Origin: Erythroxylum novogranatense
Taxonomy: Eukaryota; Streptophyta; Magnoliopsida; Malpighiales; Erythroxylaceae
NCBI GenBank assembly: GCA_029891385.1
Contig: CM057225.1
Coordinates: forward strand, 74,805,387 to 74,869,386
Direction of reading: 5' to 3'
DNA: 64,000 bases
Of the stretch, positions 1 to 11,440 are shown piece by piece. The position numbers and the translations under genes are program-made. Every line of letters begins with the position of its first letter. Position 1 is the stretch's first letter. Below the pieces are notes generated by a model. The model was not told the DNA's origin. It made no database searches and saw nothing but the letters and a program-made list of their open reading frames with translations.

Positions 1-403
1 GAAAGGTCATAGACTTACCGATCAAGCACTAAATCCTTCAAATCGAATCAAGTCGTGAATCCTTCTCTTCCTCTCTTCTCCTCACCGACGGCAACCTCTC
101 TTCTTCTTTTCTTTCTATTTCTATTTTCTTTCTTCTTTTCTTTTCCTTTTTATATCTATGTCTTTTAAAACCTAGGGATGGTCAAAGACCAACCTACCCC
201 TCCTTTTAAGCCTAACTCCAACTCAACTTAAGTGAACTTCCCGAAATACCCTTACACAATTTAATCCTCTAATTTATTAATTAAACCTCGATTATACTCC
301 AATTAATCAATATCAAGCCCAATTAAATCAAACTAAACCATAAACTCATAATTATCAACAATGCATGCTTAATCATCAAAAGAAAAATATTCGGGGTCTA
401 ACA
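1..403 (-). repeat. 3' LTR of gypsy-1, partial
   Basis: The segment is almost identical to 6858-7261, with a one-base indel near position 38 and a few substitutions such as a T/G change in the pyrimidine-rich stretch. It ends on the plus strand with GGGGTCTAACA at 393-403, which is the LTR 5' edge when read on the minus strand. The remaining roughly 1.6 kb of this LTR lies to the left of the window. Confidence 0.92.
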
Positions 404-417
404 TTTCTCCCCACCTT
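404..417 (-). other. Polypurine tract of gypsy-1
   Basis: Read on the minus strand the bases are AAGGTGGGGAGAAA and they abut the TGTTAGACC start of the 3' LTR. This is the expected position and composition for the plus-strand primer of a Ty3/gypsy element. The preceding GACGAAATTTC on the minus strand is a motif commonly seen just before the tract in plant chromoviruses. Confidence 0.8.
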
Positions 418-880
418 AAAAGAAATTTCGTCCGCGAAATTTACCTGAACCATCGAAGAGATACGGATACTTCTCCTTCATAGCGTCCAATAGCTCCCAT
501 GTAGCCTCCTCTACTGAATGATTCCTCCACAGGACTTTGAATAGCTGAACCGTCTTGTTCCTGAGGACTTTATCCCTAATATCCAAGATCTTTACTGGTA
601 GCTCCTCATAAGTCAGATCATCCCGCAGCTGAACCTCACTAGCCTGAACGATATGAGAAGGATCTGATCTATACCTCCTCAACATAGACACATGGAAGAC
701 ATTGTGAATCTGCGACAACTCCGGAGGTAACGCCAACCTGTAGGCGAGTGGCCCAATCCTCTCAAGGATTTCATACGGACCCACATACCTCGGACTCAAC
801 TTACCCTTCTTGCCAAATCTCAATACTCCTTTCCAAGGAGACGTCTTAAGAAACACCTTCTCACCGACTTCATACTCCAT
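416..880 (-). pseudogene. gypsy-1 integrase C-terminus and chromodomain
   Basis: This 154-residue open stretch is the end of the polyprotein. Residues about 1-70 form the integrase C-terminal region (KVFLKTSPWKGVLRFGKKGK, SPRYVGPYEI, LPPELSQIHNVFHVSMLRRY). Residues about 90-145 form a chromodomain-like module (ILDIRDKVLRNKTVQLFKVL, then VEEATWEL). In chromoviruses this module is thought to steer integration toward particular chromatin. The ATG at the stretch's start is internal to the original polyprotein: sequence upstream on the minus strand to about 1085 encodes the missing link but carries a frameshift near 930 and a stop near 1087. Confidence 0.9.
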
Positions 881-2098
881 TTCCTTTGGTGAGCATCCAC
901 ATAACTCTTCATCCTATCCTCACGCTTTTAGGCATTGCTTAACCAGATTGACTTTCTCAACCGTCATCTGAATTAATTCTGGTCCCACCAATTGCCTATC
1001 TCCTTCCTCATCCCAACAGATCGGAGTCCTACACCTCCTGCCATACAGTGCCTCATACGGAGCCATCTGAATACTCGAATGGTACTAATTGTTGTAAGCA
1101 AATTCGACCAACGGCAAATGCTCATCCCAAGCTCCCTTAAAATCTATCACACACGCTCGAAGCATTCCCTCAAGAGTCCGAATGGTCCTCTCTGACTGAC
1201 CATCCGTCTGCGAATGAAACGCCGTACTAAAATGCAGCTTAGTACCCAAAGCATCCTGCAAACTGCCCCAAAACCTCGAAGTAAACCGAGGATCTCTATC
1301 TGACACAATCGAGTCCGGAATCCCATGCAATCTCACGATCTCATCAATATACTTCTTTGCCCGCACGTGCAAAGAATCCGTCTGCTTAATCGTCAAAAAG
1401 TGTGTTGACTTCGTCAACCGATCCACAATAACCCAAATGGCATCGTGCCTCCTACTGGTCTTAGGCAAACCCATCAGAAAGTCCATAGTCACTCGCTGCC
1501 ACTTCCACTCCGGAATGGACAATGGCCTCAACATACCGGAAGGTGCCTGGTGTTCAGCCTTGACTTGCTGACACACAAGACATCTACTAACAAACTCTGC
1601 TACATCCCTCTTCATGCCTTTCCACCAGAAATGCTCTCTCAAATCCCGATACATCCTGGTACTACCTGGATGCATGGCATAAGGCGCATTGTGTGCCTCA
1701 TCCAAAATCTCATCCTTGATCTCCTGCACATCCGGAACACACAACCTGGTACCCAATATCATCAGTCCATCATCCCTCACCTCTATATCCGAAACCTTAC
1801 CATTTCGAATCTCATCTCTGAGCTTGCTCAAATTCGCATCCTGAGCCTGCAAAACCCTAACCTTTTCCTTCAGCAAAGGCCTCACTCGAAAATTAGCCAG
1901 AAGACAATCCGGCTCTTCCTGCGTCAAACTTATCTTCAGCTTGGCCATTTCTTCCAATAAAGGAAGATACACTGCCCGAACATGAGCAATCGAAGACTTT
2001 CTGCTCAAAGCATCCGCCACCACATTGGCCTTGCCCGGATGATACTCAATCAACAGGTCATAGTCCTTGAGTAACTCAAGCCACTGTCTCTGCCTCAA
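881..2098 (-). pseudogene. gypsy-1 RNase H end and integrase core
   Basis: The long open part is 2098-1085. It starts with the RNase H C-terminus ([20 protein letters not shown]), continues through a linker, then the HHCC zinc-binding region ([10 protein letters not shown] ... CLVC) and the DDE integrase core: first Asp in [10 protein letters not shown], second Asp in VSDRDPRF, and Glu in [13 protein letters not shown], 35 residues after the second Asp. The catalytic residues are therefore all present. A stop follows EFAYNN at about 1087. The same frame then resumes (QMAPYEALYGRRCRTPICW) until a frameshift near 930. Integrase would insert the reverse-transcribed DNA into the host chromosome. 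Confidence 0.92.
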
Positions 2099-2451
2099 AT
2101 TCAGCTCCTTCTAACTCAGCAAATACTTAAGACTCTTGTGATCGGTAAAGATCCGAGTCTGAACTCCATACAAATAATGCCTCCAAATCTTCAAGGAAAA
2201 GATCACCGCTAACTCCAAATCGTCGTCGGGTAGTTCAACTCGTAAGGCTTCAAGCGCCTCAAGCATAAGCAATCACCGATCTCTTTGCATCAAAACACAT
2301 CCAAGTCCCTTCCTCGAAGCATCGCATACGTAATAGCCCTCATCCTCGAAGGCAATACGTAACCGAGAGCACTAGTCAACCGTGCTTAAGCTCCTCAAGC
2401 TCCTCGACACTCATCACTCCAAACAAACTTCGATTTTCCTCAAGAACTTCA
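2099..2451 (-). pseudogene. gypsy-1 RNase H, degraded
   Basis: The minus-strand translation shows RNase H pieces such as [20 protein letters not shown] and a following [12 protein letters not shown] at 2098. They are spread over several frames with stops and small deletions. The first third of the domain, just after RT, is the most damaged part of this element, with clustered indels between 2220 and 2420. RNase H would remove the RNA strand during reverse transcription. Confidence 0.75.
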
Positions 2452-3040
2452 TCATCGGCGGATATCATCGAGAATCCTCCACAAACCTCCTGTAGTAACC
2501 AGCCAATCCCGAAAACTCCTCACCTCCACATTCTTCGGGGCTTCCCAACTAACCACAACTTCTATCTTCTTTGGATCCACATGAACTCCTTGATCTGATG
2601 TCACATGACTAAGAAATGTAACTTCCTTCAACCAAAATTCACATTTCTCGAACTTAGCATACAACTCATGGCTCCTCAATGTCTCCAAAGAAATCCTTAA
2701 ATGTTCCTCATGCTCCTGATCACTCTTGGAATACACCAATATATCATCAATGAAAACGATGATGAATTGGTCTAAGAACAGCTTGAAGACCCGATTCATC
2801 AAATCCATAAACGCTGCCGGGGCATTCGTCAATCTGAACGGCATCACCAAAAACTCAAAGTGTCCATACGGGTCCCGAAGCGCCTTTGCCATATCGACTC
2901 CTTAACCCAAGAATCGATGGTATCCCGATCTCAAGTCGATCTTGGAAAAGACTTTCGCCCTGCAATTGATCAAACAGATCATCAATGCGAGGAAGCGGAT
3001 ACTGTTCTTCACCGTGACTGATTGACTTCCTATAGTCCAC
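2452..3040 (-). pseudogene. gypsy-1 reverse transcriptase, C-terminal half
   Basis: Two overlapping frames carry the RT palm. [20 protein letters not shown] at 3040-2980 is a degraded form of the finger motif. [20 protein letters not shown] and the catalytic [19 protein letters not shown] follow at 2870-2690, then the thumb region ending in [11 protein letters not shown]. The active-site FIDD is the gypsy form of YxDD. At least two frameshifts separate this piece from the N-terminal half, and another shift follows at about 2510. Confidence 0.88.
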
Positions 3041-4710
3041 ACATCCTTAAAGAGCCATCTTTCTTCTTCACAAATGTAACCGAGCTCCCAAGGTGAAGAA
3101 CTCGGCCTGATGTACCCCTTCTCTAACGGCTCCTCTAATTGCTCCTTAAGCTCCTTCAACTCTGCCGGAGCCATCTGATAAGGCAGAATCGAGATCGGTG
3201 CCGTACTCGATAAAAGCTCGATTGAAAACTCAATCTCCCGAACTGGCGGTAGTCCAGGCAATTCTTCGGGAAAGACATCCGAGAAATCTCTGACTACCGA
3301 AATGTCCTCCAACTTCCCTCTGTCCGCTTCCGAATCCACCATATAGGCCAAAAATGCCTCACAACCTCCTCTCATCAGCTTCTCCGCTGCCAAAGCCGAA
3401 ACAAATCTGAGCGGACCTGCCTTCCTGTCCCCTACAAACACAACTCTTCTGCCATCGTCGAATCTGAACTCTACTGTCTTCTGTCTACAATCCAGACGAG
3501 CATTGTACCTCGCCAACGTATCCATACCCAGAATTACATCTAGCCCTCGCATCTTCAGTGGCATCAGATCTACTACTAGACATCCTCCACCAATACTAAG
3601 CTCACAACCCCTAAACATCTGACTAATCACAATGTGCTGCCCGATCGGAGTACTCACCATCAGCGGAGTATCCAACGGACTCGCAACTCTATCACAAACA
3701 GGTCTACTCGACGAAACAAACAAGTGAGTAGAACCTGGGTCAATCAACACAAGCACATCATCAGCAAATAAGTGAGCCATACCAGTAACAACATCTGGCG
3801 CGGCCTCTGCATCCTCACGCGTCATAGCGAAAACCCTAGCCGGTGTCTGCCATCTCGGTCTCCCCGGAAGACTCGCCCTCCTAGCAGCATCAGAACTGCC
3901 CACCTGTGTCGAAGTCCCCTGACTTACAGTCTCTGTCCTCCTCAGAGCCTGCATCTGAAATCCCTCTCTCCTGAACGACTGAGGACACTCTCTGGCCCTG
4001 TGCCCCTTCTGTCCACAGTTGAAGCATGCACCCGTCAATCGGTGACACTCCCCGTTATGGAAATTGCCACAGTGCTCGCACTTAGGGATAGACGACTTGT
4101 CCCCGTCTCCCCTCCTGTTGCCTCCTGTCACAGACGCCTGATGAGAAACAGTAGGAGTCCTCTTCGGTAGAGACTTGTTCACATCACTGCTCCTCACCTC
4201 CGACTGCGGAGGGAAACCCCTAGTACTCCGCTCAGGCATAGGAGCGCTAGCACTACCTCCTCTTCCGAACTGCTCCCTGTTCTTTCTCTTCTTATTCACA
4301 TCACTCTTAATGTTTTCTATGCTCTCCACCCTCAGCGCTGCTTCCACTAACTGCTGGAAGTCACAGATATTCAGCACAAATAACTTTTCCCTGATCGCCA
4401 GATGTAAACCAGACTCAAATCGGCGACATCTCCCAGTCTCGCTCAACATCAGATCGGAAGCATAACGAGATAACTGCGTAAACCAAATACTCATACTCAC
4501 CCACAACATATCCTCTGTAAGGCTCGAAACTCCCTCGATTCTCACTGGACATAAACCTCGACATGTACTTCTTCCTAATGCGACCAAGAAGTCTGCCATG
4601 CCAATACTATCGGTCTTCTCATCGCTCGCATAGATCTCCCACCAATGCAGGACATCTCCCTGAAGTAAACTGGTAGCATACACAACCCGATCCTCCTCCT
4701 CACACTCCAT
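2902..4710 (-). pseudogene. gypsy-1 gag, zinc knuckle, protease and RT N-terminus
   Basis: One open stretch of 602 residues. In order: gag capsid region (YATSLLQGDVLHWWEIYA, then FESGLHLAIREKL), a CCHC zinc knuckle (CFNCGQKGHRARECP, about residue 230), a retropepsin-type aspartic protease with the active-site triad in LIDPGSTHLF and the flap/C-terminal motif LDVILGMDTLARYNA, and the RT entry (FSDVFPEELPGLPP, GYIRPSSSPW). Gag packages the RNA and protease matures the polyprotein. After SSSPWE the frame drifts (a deletion where [12 protein letters not shown] is expected) and it ends at 2902. The first methionine is internal, because gag continues upstream to 5094. Confidence 0.9.
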
Positions 4711-5094
4711 CTAATCCAGCACCCGCTCTGTCCTCCGTAACCACGTCTCAGCTTCCTCAGGATCTGCTATCCCGAAGAAGTCAATGACTCAAATTTCTCA
4801 ACTTATCAAACTGCTTCCCCTCTTAATCTTAGGGGGGAGCAGACGGTTTGAGACATCTGCCCATAGCCCAACAAACGCTGGGTGAAAGCTCAAAACATCC
4901 CTCGATCGAATTGAGGCACTTGCTCTGCGAATCGGCGATTCCTGCGATTGCGACAGCATAGGCTCACTGCCTAACCCTACAAAAGCCTCAACATTCCCTG
5001 GGGCTACTGACTCATCGGTTCTCTCCTCTCTAATCGGAGAGTCAGGTGCAACTGATCCTTGCAGAACTCCTCGGGTTCTTCTACGAGGCGGCAT
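4711..5094 (-). pseudogene. gypsy-1 gag N-terminus
   Basis: The frame begins with MPPRRRTRG at 5094, the usual arginine-rich start of gag in this lineage, 159 bases downstream of the PBS on the minus strand. It stays open for 98 residues to 4798, where a frameshift occurs in a G-rich/T-rich stretch. Between 4798 and 4710 the expected gag sequence continues out of frame with a stop just before the next open stretch. The start is chosen because it is the first ATG after the primer site and fits the family N-terminus. Confidence 0.75.
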
Positions 5095-5252
5095 CGTAAT
5101 CCTTCAAAGGAAAACACTACGGATTAGCTATACGATCGAAATCCCTATATGTATGCATGTTATGCATGTCACTTAATGCAATAAATCAAATGCAACACAT
5201 AACACACAATTCATCCTACGATGCATTCTATGCCGAGGACACACTAACCTAA

Positions 5253-5265
5253 GGCTCTGATACCA
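5253..5265 (-). other. Primer-binding site of gypsy-1
   Basis: On the minus strand the sequence reads TGGTATCAGAGCC. It complements the 3' end of initiator methionine tRNA, the usual primer for plant Ty3/gypsy elements. It starts four bases inside the 5' LTR edge at 5270. Confidence 0.9.
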
Positions 5266-5269
5266 AACA

Positions 5270-7261
5270 TGTTGGGCCCGAGCCCCGTAACCCGAATCCC
5301 GAGGCGACCCCTCGAGCTGCGCCCCAACGGGTGACCCGAACCGTCGGACCCGATCCCACCATTTGCCTGACAATCGATTCAAGCACATGCAATTTATAAC
5401 AAAATCATTCGCATAATCATTTAAATAAACACCCATAATCCGGGCTAAAAGTCATATCAATCTAAAATGAAATTCAACAATTATTGTCATAACACCATAC
5501 TAAATCAAAAGGAAATCCAAAATACGAGATATATGCTCCATGATAACATGCTCGATGGGCCAACTAAAATACTAACTTAATGAAATAGTCTTTAATTACT
5601 ACGGAGTTCTTCAAGTCCAAGAGAATCACCCGAGGTCTTGAGTTGCACCCGAGGAGGGAAAGATAATGGGTTGAGCTATACAAATTTCGATGGCTAATAT
5701 AATTATAGCCATAGGCAATTAGCACAAAATCAAGCATATGTATAAATATATATTATACTAATATACTTATAACAGTTCTAGTGTTCACATGCACATCAAG
5801 CAATACACTAAAATTTACCACATGTCACGATATATGCTTCATCAAGCGCAATTCAAATATGCAATTACACAAAACAATGGCTCGAGGGTCCATGGAATCA
5901 AAAGGAAGAAACCAAGTTTGCATCCTCGAAACAAAAGGAAGAAACGAAGTTTACATCTGAACGAAATGAGTCCATTCGGAGCTCATAGGCCACAAGCGGG
6001 TAGCCGGGAGAAGGCTTTTGTCGACGTGCACGTGACTAACGAAATAGTTCCACTCTCGCCCAAACAAAACACATACTCATATTCGTAATCATTTCATCAA
6101 AATGCCGTGACCGAGGTCCCGACATAACATGCTCAGAATCATAATTCATGCTTATTTCATGACATAAGAAATCAATATCATTTATTATACATGCATATTA
6201 GACAACATATACTCATGCATAGTCAAGAAATTGCCTAATCACGCAATAACTATAAGTATATCACCCACCTAGAATCGCACAAGAATCCGACTACTGATGA
6301 CCGTCCTCTTGCGATGGAAACTGATCTGCTTGGTTGCCTATATTAAACTAAGTCTTAAATCAAATAATAATCAAAGAAAATTAATCAAAAAGCTTCGGAA
6401 ATTAAATAAGCAAATTTCTGGAAAAAAAAGAAGTTCGCTGCGGCGCGTCGCCGCGACGAAGGCCAAGCCTTCATGCGCGAAGCGCCACAAGACGTCATGC
6501 ACGCGACGTCTTGCGCGCGCCATGACGCGAGTCCCTCAACACGCCGCGACGTGCGCATAGCGTGCACAAATTTCGACGCCAAGGCGTGCTCTTGAGCACG
6601 TCGCGACGTGCGAATAGGGATTTCATTCCCGAACCACAAAATCTCCAGATTTTCAACTCCCAATCGCTCCAAACTCGGATGTAATACTCCCAAGCCATAG
6701 ATCCAACCTTCTACCACGCTTCTAACCCGTTCTCGCTTCCAATTCATCCTAAAATCATCAATCTAAGGATTTTCCCAATTTCTCATCCTAAAACCCTAAT
6801 CATCGCTTTCTCTTAATCCCAACAATCTCAATGCTTAATCCATTCGTAAATAAGATAGAAAGGTCATAGACTTACCGATCAAGCACTAAATCCTTTGAAA
6901 TCGAATCAAGTCGCGAATCCTTCTCTTCCTCTCTTCTCCTCACCGACGGCAACCTCTCTTCTTCTTTTCTTTCTATTTCTATTTTCTTTCTTCTTTTCTT
7001 TTCCTTTTTATATCTAGGTCTTTTAAAACCTAGGGATGTTCAAAGACCAACCTACCCCTCCTTTGAAGCCTAACTCCAACTCAACTTAAGTGAACTTTCC
7101 GAAATACCCTTACACAATTTAATCCTCTAATTTATTAATTAAACCTCGATTATACTCCAATTAATCAATATCAAGCCCAATTAAATCAAACTAAACCATA
7201 AACTCATAATTATCAACAATGCATGCTTAATCATCAAAAAAAAAATATTCGGGGTCTAACA
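5270..7261 (-). repeat. 5' LTR of gypsy-1
   Basis: The complete LTR of 1992 bp has terminal TG...CA. On the minus strand it starts TGTTAGACCCCGAATA (7261) and ends CGGGCCCAACA (5270). A CG-dense, internally repetitive patch sits at about 6430-6610 in otherwise AT-rich sequence. A candidate splice donor, CTAG|GTGGGTGAT on the minus strand at about 6270, matches the donor-like site in LTRs C and D. Short open stretches here (for example 5789-6088) are not genes. Confidence 0.93.
7005..7012 (-). promoter_or_regulatory. TATA box of gypsy-1 LTR
   Basis: The minus strand reads GATATAAAAAGG. It lies in the first part of the LTR, about 250 bases from its 5' edge, and is followed by a purine-rich (plus: CT-rich) leader. 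This fits a U3 core promoter. The partial 3' LTR carries the same box at about 146-155. Confidence 0.5.
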
Positions 7262-8667
7262 GTAGCTACCCATCAAGTCTTAACACTAAGATGAGATCTT
7301 ATGTGTTAATCACCATATAAAGTAAAATGAGAGATCTAGAAGGAAAAACCAACATAAGGGCAAAATGGTAATTTTACCCTTTGTTGTGCGGATGGCTATA
7401 ATAAGGTTCTAAATAGGGTTTGCAATTGGACATATTCTCATAATATTTAATAATTCAATAGTTCAACTAATTGTCTTTAGTGGAATGACATTTAGTTAAT
7501 AAGCTAGAATTAATTCCAATGAGATTGAATTATTTCTGGGCTTATTGGAGCTTGAATTATCAAAGTCCAATAAGATTCCCCACTTGGCTTTAAGGAAGGT
7601 TATCAAGCTAAGTAAGAAGTAGTTTGGAGGCTTTAGAAGTCCATAATTGAATGATGGGCTTATACTAATTAATGGTTAATTGGAAGCCCATATGTTCATT
7701 TAGAAATGGGCTTGTTTTGGTTTAATGTAATTGATTAGATTAATTATATTAAAACAATTTTTTTAAAATGGAGAAGAAGCAATTTCGAAATTGTGTTAGG
7801 TTAGATGTGTAACCACACATTTGACATTAAAATACTAAATAAAGATGGTCTTTATTATGGTTCATCATTATTAAATGGAGTTATGAACTTACCATTAAAT
7901 GGTTTAATGGTTGGCTTTTAATGTTGGCATGTAACCTATTTGCATTCATTAGATTAAAGATGAAATATGTGCATTAGATGGACCATCTTCCTTCTTTCTT
8001 CTTGCCAAAACTGAAATGGGTATTCAATTATAGGTTATGGTCTTTTCAAATAGCCATTTTAAAGATAAATGAAGTAAGTCTCATTTATTGGCCATTTGAT
8101 GAGTGATTAATGTAAGAAGTGATGCATTGGATGCCTCTCACTCTTTCCATTCATGGATATTTCGAAATTGAGATGTAAGAAAGGGTTCTTGCATGGTTTT
8201 TAGACATTCTCTCCTTTCATGCAAGGTAGAACCGAAATTCCTAAGTGAAAGAATTGAAAGAGTTTCAATTTTGGTTCTTCTTCTTCTAAGAAAATCTCCT
8301 CCAAATATTTCTTCTCCTTTCCCACCAATGGATTTTGTTAACCTAGTTGTCCTTGAAGAACAAGTGGTAAATCTAATTGGTTGAGGATACTACAACAAGG
8401 AAGAAGATAGATTGCTAAAGGAAAAGACTCAAAGGCAAAGGATTTGGATATAAGAAGGAGAGGATAGCGCAGCGAGGATTTAAAGCTGTAGCGAAGGAGT
8501 CGGTAATTCCTTTTATCTTGTTCTTGGTTTATTATCCTTATACCATATCATGTATGGATTAGCATTTTGAATTGGATATATTGCTTCCACTGCAAGATGA
8601 TTTCTTAAAAAGTTTTGAAATCTATCGTTTCTCCATACTAAGCATGCTTTCTTTTTCCGATCCAACA
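7262..8667 (+). repeat. LTR fragment, probably copia-type
   Basis: The segment lies directly beside gypsy-1 and was probably split by its insertion. It has no long open frame. A 63-codon stretch at 8193-8384 is judged incidental. The right part resembles the 3' region of a copia LTR: it ends GATCCAACA at 8659-8667 and is followed by ATTTGGT, the first bases expected of a methionine primer site, after which similarity stops. I infer a 5' LTR truncated within the PBS. No TSD or partner LTR is visible. Confidence 0.4.
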
Positions 8668-10501
8668 ATTTGGTGAATGTGAATGCTTTGAAAGTTGCGA
8701 TGAGGTGTTGGTCTTCCCCTTCAACTCATCTATCTTATTATGGAGCTGAGCTATACACTTTATCCACTGTTGCAACTAAGTTACCAATGCTTGTATTGTG
8801 CTTCGAAGCTTAGGGACTTCATTGGGTGCGAATCACCTACTAGATGTTGTTGTAGGATTGTGACTAATATGTGTTCGCAAATAAACTTAAGCTGAAGATC
8901 CTTTCATGACGGTCGTTACCACCCACTGCATGAAGATATGTTTGACTCTTATCAACGTCTTTAGACTTTTGAGAATGTCGTTGAATGCTTTCTTGTATTT
9001 GGTCCTATTAGAAAGTAATGTTTATGTTAATAAGTGATAATTATTAAGCATTAATATTAAAGCATAAATTTCACATACATTTTGTTTTCTACATCTGGTG
9101 TTGACGAATGTCAAACCGTCCTGCTTCTTAGTGTAAGTGTACAAAGAAACTAACGGGGTACAGGATTCCTGCCCATATACTTTTTTTGCATATGAATAAA
9201 ATGTTATAAGTGAACTACAATTTACAAAGATTTTGGCAAAATTTTCTCTATTTTATGATATTTAGCCTATGTTGAACAAAGAAAGTAACTCAACAACACA
9301 ACCATATATAACACCATACATTTATAACATTATCATTCTCCATAATACAATTATTTTATTTCAAAATTTACACATCAAATTAAATTGAAATACATTAAAG
9401 TAAAAAAAATCAAAATATAAGTGTAAAGTGTAGATATTTCCAAATCTTTCTGCATGCTTGTGGTGGGTAATAGATCCACCCGTGTGTACGGAAAGACTCT
9501 CTCCCCCTAGCCCTCCATGTTTGTTGATAGAATTACACTCTGAAATGGGCATTACTCGGGTGATGTCCAATACTGCTACCAAGGACTCCATATTTCTTCA
9601 TAAATATAAGGAGGATGTACGCTAGTCTTGTGTATAGCACTAAAAAGGTCTCTATACTATGTACGAGCTCGTTTCTCCCATACTTTATAAATAACTGCGT
9701 CAAATTCATAATCTCAAAAAAATCTTTCTGAAAAAAAAAAAGAAAAAACATACGATAAGTACTTATAACCTACAATATTTATCTAATTAATGCATAAAAA
9801 TTAATTAAAAATACACAAAATATTTTTTTGCACCTCAAACTTTTGATAATAAAAATATTTTGTCACATAAGAGATGTTCTTCCATATATAACCCTCAAGA
9901 TCAATCTTCTCATTGAACTTCGATGTTATGTTTCTTGAGTATGATCCATATGGAATTAACCTGATATAAAAACAATTTAATATCATTTTTAAATTTAAAT
10001 TTATAACTTAATTATAAACATATGGTGTTTTATATATTTTCACTTACAAATTGTTGACAATTATGATATAAGTTCTTCTATCAACTTCCTCAACTCTTGA
10101 CTAGAGGTCATCTCCTTCATCCTCAACGTTTACCCCTGATATCTCTGTCAGTATAGGGGTGGTGGACGGTGTAAAGCTATTGAATGGTGTAGTAGTAGGT
10201 ACGTAAGGTGATGCCCATCTGCATGTGTAGTAGTTAGAGGTACAACATTTGATTCTGTTACAGCTGCAGAATGTAATGCTTCACTTAGAAAGTAACTGGC
10301 TCCAAATCATGATCTGAACCTTGGTCGCATCATATCCTGTTTTCTCTTTGGTGGTAGATTTTAACATGAAATTCATATTTTATTGAATATTCCAAAAATA
10401 TAACAATTTCAATTTAATATATAACAATATATTGTTGATTTAATAATTGATGTATTGAATATAATATTCTATTACAAACACAAATTAATCGCTTTCAGCA
10501 C

Positions 10502-11075
10502 TTAATTGTAAATCAAAATCATCATCATCTTTTTTTTAAGAATTAGAATCAAACTTAGGCTCTTCTTCTGATCTCTCGCCCTCCTCATCATCTCTAATGA
10601 AATTTCAACATATTCATTATTTGGATCGTTCAATGGTTCATTCTTGTCATATATAATAGATGCATTTATTTCATAACCATCTTCCTGAAACGTTTCACTT
10701 TCAATTTTCTGTTCTCTTTTTCCATATGATTCGAAAACACCTCTAGGTTTAACTTTACAAACGACCAACCAATTTAACTTATCTCGTCGTAAGTTGGGAA
10801 AAGGGACATAATACACCTAGATTGCTTGCATCGCCAACACTAAAGGTTCAAATTATCTAAATATTCTTCGCTGGTTGATTTCAACTAAATTGTATCAGCT
10901 ACGCACTTTTGTAACAATATTAGGAGTTGGAACAAACCATTCATATTTAAATATCACACTTTGTTTTATTAGCAATGCAGGGTACTTAAGATTTTCTATA
11001 CTTTCCTAAAAGGTATAATCAGCTGCATCATAAACCATTTGTATGTAAGGATTTTCAATTGCACCTACATTATTT
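10502..11075 (-). pseudogene. CACTA transposase C-terminal DUF4216-like region
   Basis: Minus-strand reading gives MVYDAADYTF, a stop, then ESIENLKYPALLIKQSVIFK and YEWFVPTP, and further on YYVPFPNLRRDKLNWLVVCK VKPRG at 10816-10740 followed by an acidic tail with LNDPNNEYVEI. This is the pattern of the DUF4216 module near the C-terminus of plant CACTA transposases (a WF/WYD core, then VxYVPYPS, RRDK, KVKPR). The last 104 codons are open to 10502. It follows the transposase-associated domain with almost no spacing, which shows a large internal deletion. Confidence 0.65.
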
Positions 11076-11099
11076 GTTCTAAATCTATTCCCCCATTCA

Positions 11100-11440
11100 A
11101 ACTCATCCACATTTACTGACGAGTTTACTTAATTACCCCTTGAGGTGTTACAAATCAATGGTTCCCCATGTCGTGTTCACTCAAAACAATTTGGAACAAA
11201 CTTTTTTCTTAGCAAATGGCCATTCACTTCATTAATAGGAAGGGAACTAACATGTTTTCACTTTTTACATAGACATCTGATCTTTGGGGCATCAATATAT
11301 GCAGGTTGAGAATATACATAATGAATAAAAGCTTCAACTCCCTTAACAAACTTAGGATTAATGAACTATTAGATGTTAATCATCTATGCATCCAAGATCT
11401 ATCAACATTACTCATTTATGCAAAACATTTCATTTTTAAA
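11100..11440 (-). pseudogene. CACTA transposase-associated domain (N-terminus), broken
   Basis: The minus strand gives MSNVDRSWMH at about 11440, the typical opening of the plant transposase-associated domain, followed after a stop and frameshift by KFVKGVEAFIHYVYSQPAYI, IRCLCKK and NGHLLRKKFVPNCFE, then HGEP. These match the domain's order of an initial DRSWM, a helical stretch, a CxC zinc-ligand pair and a terminal W/E-HGE. At least three stops interrupt it. In intact elements a large DDE transposase follows; here that core is missing. Confidence 0.65.

Larger units (their letters stand above)
1..7261 (-). mobile_element. gypsy-1: Ty3/gypsy chromovirus (Tekay/Del-like), cut by window edge
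   Basis: An LTR retrotransposon read on the minus strand. Two matching LTRs (5270-7261, and 1-403 which is partial) flank a 4.87-kb internal region that holds, in minus-strand order, PBS, gag, protease, reverse transcriptase, RNase H, integrase, chromodomain and polypurine tract. The LTR edges are TG...CA (minus: TGTTAGACCCC ... GGGCCCAACA). The Tekay/Del assignment rests on the integrase C-terminus followed by a chromodomain-like tail (LFKVLWRN, VEEATWE). The reading frame is broken by stops and shifts, worst in RNase H, so the copy is dead. The left TSD lies outside the window; the right one would be GTAGC at 7262-7266. Confidence 0.93.

Noticed and set aside
1445..1960. 171-codon plus-strand open frame
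   Set aside because: It is the antisense of the gypsy-1 integrase and RNase H region, which has clear catalytic motifs on the minus strand.
3772..4465. Two plus-strand open frames of 132 and 96 codons
   Set aside because: They are antisense to gypsy-1 gag and protease.
8193..8384. 63-codon plus-strand open frame
   Set aside because: It is short, lies in an LTR-like segment and shows no recognisable domain.
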